From: Deltaproteobacteria bacterium
Lineage (GTDB): Bacteria; Desulfobacterota; Desulfarculia; Adiutricales; JAGVGV01
Reading direction: 5' to 3'
Length of the DNA stretch: 5,874 nt
NCBI GenBank assembly: GCA_015233515.1
Contig: JADFXS010000089.1
Location: forward strand, 1 to 5,874
The notes under the pieces are model-generated. The model was given only the letters and a program-made list of their open reading frames with translations, had not been told where the DNA came from and searched no databases. Numbering within the stretch: the stretch's first letter is position 1; each line of letters starts with the position of its first letter. The position numbers and the translations under genes were made by a program. Shown piece after piece: positions 4,865 through 5,874 of this stretch.

Positions 4865-5874
4865 ACCAGGTCCGAAGTTGTTTGCGACGGTACACATAGC
4901 AAAAGACCGGACCGCCGATAAGAGCGGTCAAGACTCCAACTGGAACTTCACCGGGCAATACGGCCCGCGCGGTGGTGTCCGCGGCTAACAGCAGGATGGC
5001 GCCGGTCAGCGCCGAGGCTGGCAGAAGGCGGCGGTTATCCGGTCCGGTGAAGTGGCGCATCAAATGGGGGACAATCAAACCGACAAAGCCGATAATCCCG
5101 GAAACAGACACACAAGCCGCGGTGGCCAATGAGGCGGTGGCCAAAAGGATCAAGCGGACTCTGGTGGTCTCCACCCCTAACGCGGCGGCGGAACGTTGCC
5201 CCAGGCTGATGATGTTCAAGTCGCTAGCCCAAAAAAGGCCGCATATCAGGCTGATCGCCACCAAAGGCGCGGTCAGGCCCAGGTCCACCCACGTCCGGGC
5301 CACGAAACTGCCTAAAAGCCAAAAAATTATGATCGAAACCTGTTCGTCGGCTAAATATTTAATAAAGCTGATACCGGCGGATAGGATCGCGGCCACGATC
5401 ACTCCGGACAGGATCAAACTATGGAGTTGGATTTGCCCATCCACGACAGCCAGGGCAATGACCACGGCCAACGTGGCGGCGGCGCAAATAAAGGCCATGG
5501 TGGTCACGGCGTACGGTCCCCAGGCCCCCAGTCCCAAAAGCAGAGCCAAGGCCGCGCCAAAAGCCGCGCCGGCGGAAACGCCCAGGGTATATGGGTCCGC
5601 CAGAGGGTTCAAAAGCAGACCTTGAAAAATGGTTCCAGCGGTGGCCAAACCAGCGCCCACGGCGGCGGATGTCAAAATACGCGGCAAACGAACCTGTAGA
5701 ACCACGTAAGGCCAAGCCGGATCGATACCAGTCAACCATTCCTTTTGGTTGAAAAGACGTCCCAAAATAATTCGGGCCACTTCACCGGGCGACATTTTGA
5801 TGTAACCCAGGCCGGTGACCAGAAGGATCATCACCAGCAGGATCACGGTCAGTAATACCAACTGGACGGCATAG
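4857..5874 (-). CDS. FecCD/BtuC-type permease of a metal-chelate ABC importer (5' end cut by window)
   Basis: This is the transmembrane subunit of a type II ABC importer, which works as a homodimer with the ATPase below it. At least 334 residues are visible from an in-frame TTG at 5861, but the frame stays open to the right edge (codons for YAVQ precede the TTG). A TTG start would also leave no basic residues before the first membrane helix. The true start is therefore probably just outside the window. Family hallmarks, numbered from that TTG, are VRLPRILTSAAVGAGLATAG (57-76), GLLLNPLADPYTLGVSAGAA (81-100), ALGVETTRVR (227-236), GIIGFVGLIVPHLMRHFTGP (255-274) and PVGVLTALIGGPVF (307-320). R58 and R61 match the BtuC arginines that contact the binding protein; R299 may be the third. 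About ten membrane helices are expected for the family. The stop overlaps the ATPase gene start. This is the first gene of the operon visible here; its promoter lies outside the window. Confidence 0.93.
   Translation of the reverse strand, partial: YAVQLVLLTVILLVMILLVTGLGYIKMSPGEVARIILGRLFNQKEWLTGIDPAWPYVVLQVRLPRILTSAAVGAGLATAGTIFQGLLLNPLADPYTLGVSAGAAFGAALALLLGLGAWGPYAVTTMAFICAAATLAVVIALAVVDGQIQLHSLILSGVIVAAILSAGISFIKYLADEQVSIIIFWLLGSFVARTWVDLGLTAPLVAISLICGLFWASDLNIISLGQRSAAALGVETTRVRLILLATASLATAACVSVSGIIGFVGLIVPHLMRHFTGPDNRRLLPASALTGAILLLAADTTARAVLPGEVPVGVLTALIGGPVFCYVYRRKQLRTWYA

Noticed and set aside
4972..5625. Plus-strand 217-codon open frame opposite the permease
   Set aside because: It is antisense to a clear FecCD gene. 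Its lysine-, arginine-, alanine- and proline-rich composition is what the complement of hydrophobic membrane codons gives, and it shows no domain motif.

Overview
The window looks like a piece of a Gram-negative bacterial genome. The evidence is a soluble periplasmic binding protein with a Sec signal peptide and no lipobox, next to a FecCD-type permease. Base composition is moderate with a mild GC bias. The c-di-GMP-type signalling gene and the TGTCATTTCGA-type intergenic repeats suit an environmental lineage such as Desulfobacterota, but the taxon is a guess; nothing here fixes it.

Layout, left to right: (1) positions 1-173 hold no confident gene, but have short dyad symmetries and a possible remnant of an upstream gene. 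(2) 174-1388 (+) encodes a complete EAL-HDOD signalling protein of the YuxH type. (3) 1389-1911 is a gap between convergent genes. It contains a tandem duplication of a ~218-bp unit whose two copies are nearly identical. Each copy has nested inverted repeats that can fold as a branched hairpin, and a strong separate stem-loop lies just past the end of the minus-strand genes. (4) 1912 to the right edge is one minus-strand operon. In transcription order it encodes a FecCD/BtuC-type permease (5' end cut by the window), an overlapping FecE/BtuD-type ATPase, a BtuF/FhuD-type periplasmic binding protein, and a membrane protein with two Gate (nucleoside-recognition) domains.

The first three operon genes form a complete type II ABC importer for a metal chelate such as a ferric siderophore, haem or cobalamin. 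The substrate cannot be told from sequence alone. The fourth gene is the unusual member. Its Gate fold is the one used by the FeoB membrane domain, by concentrative nucleoside transporters and by SpmA/SpmB, so a role in the same uptake process is a reasonable but unproved inference. The operon promoter and any riboswitch or Fur-type operator lie outside the window.

The most distinctive features are the tandem structured repeat between the convergent genes and the coupling of a double-Gate protein, carrying a CxxC in its central linker, to an ABC importer. I saw no transposase, phage gene, CRISPR array, toxin-antitoxin pair or RNA gene, and no wholly new system that I can defend.
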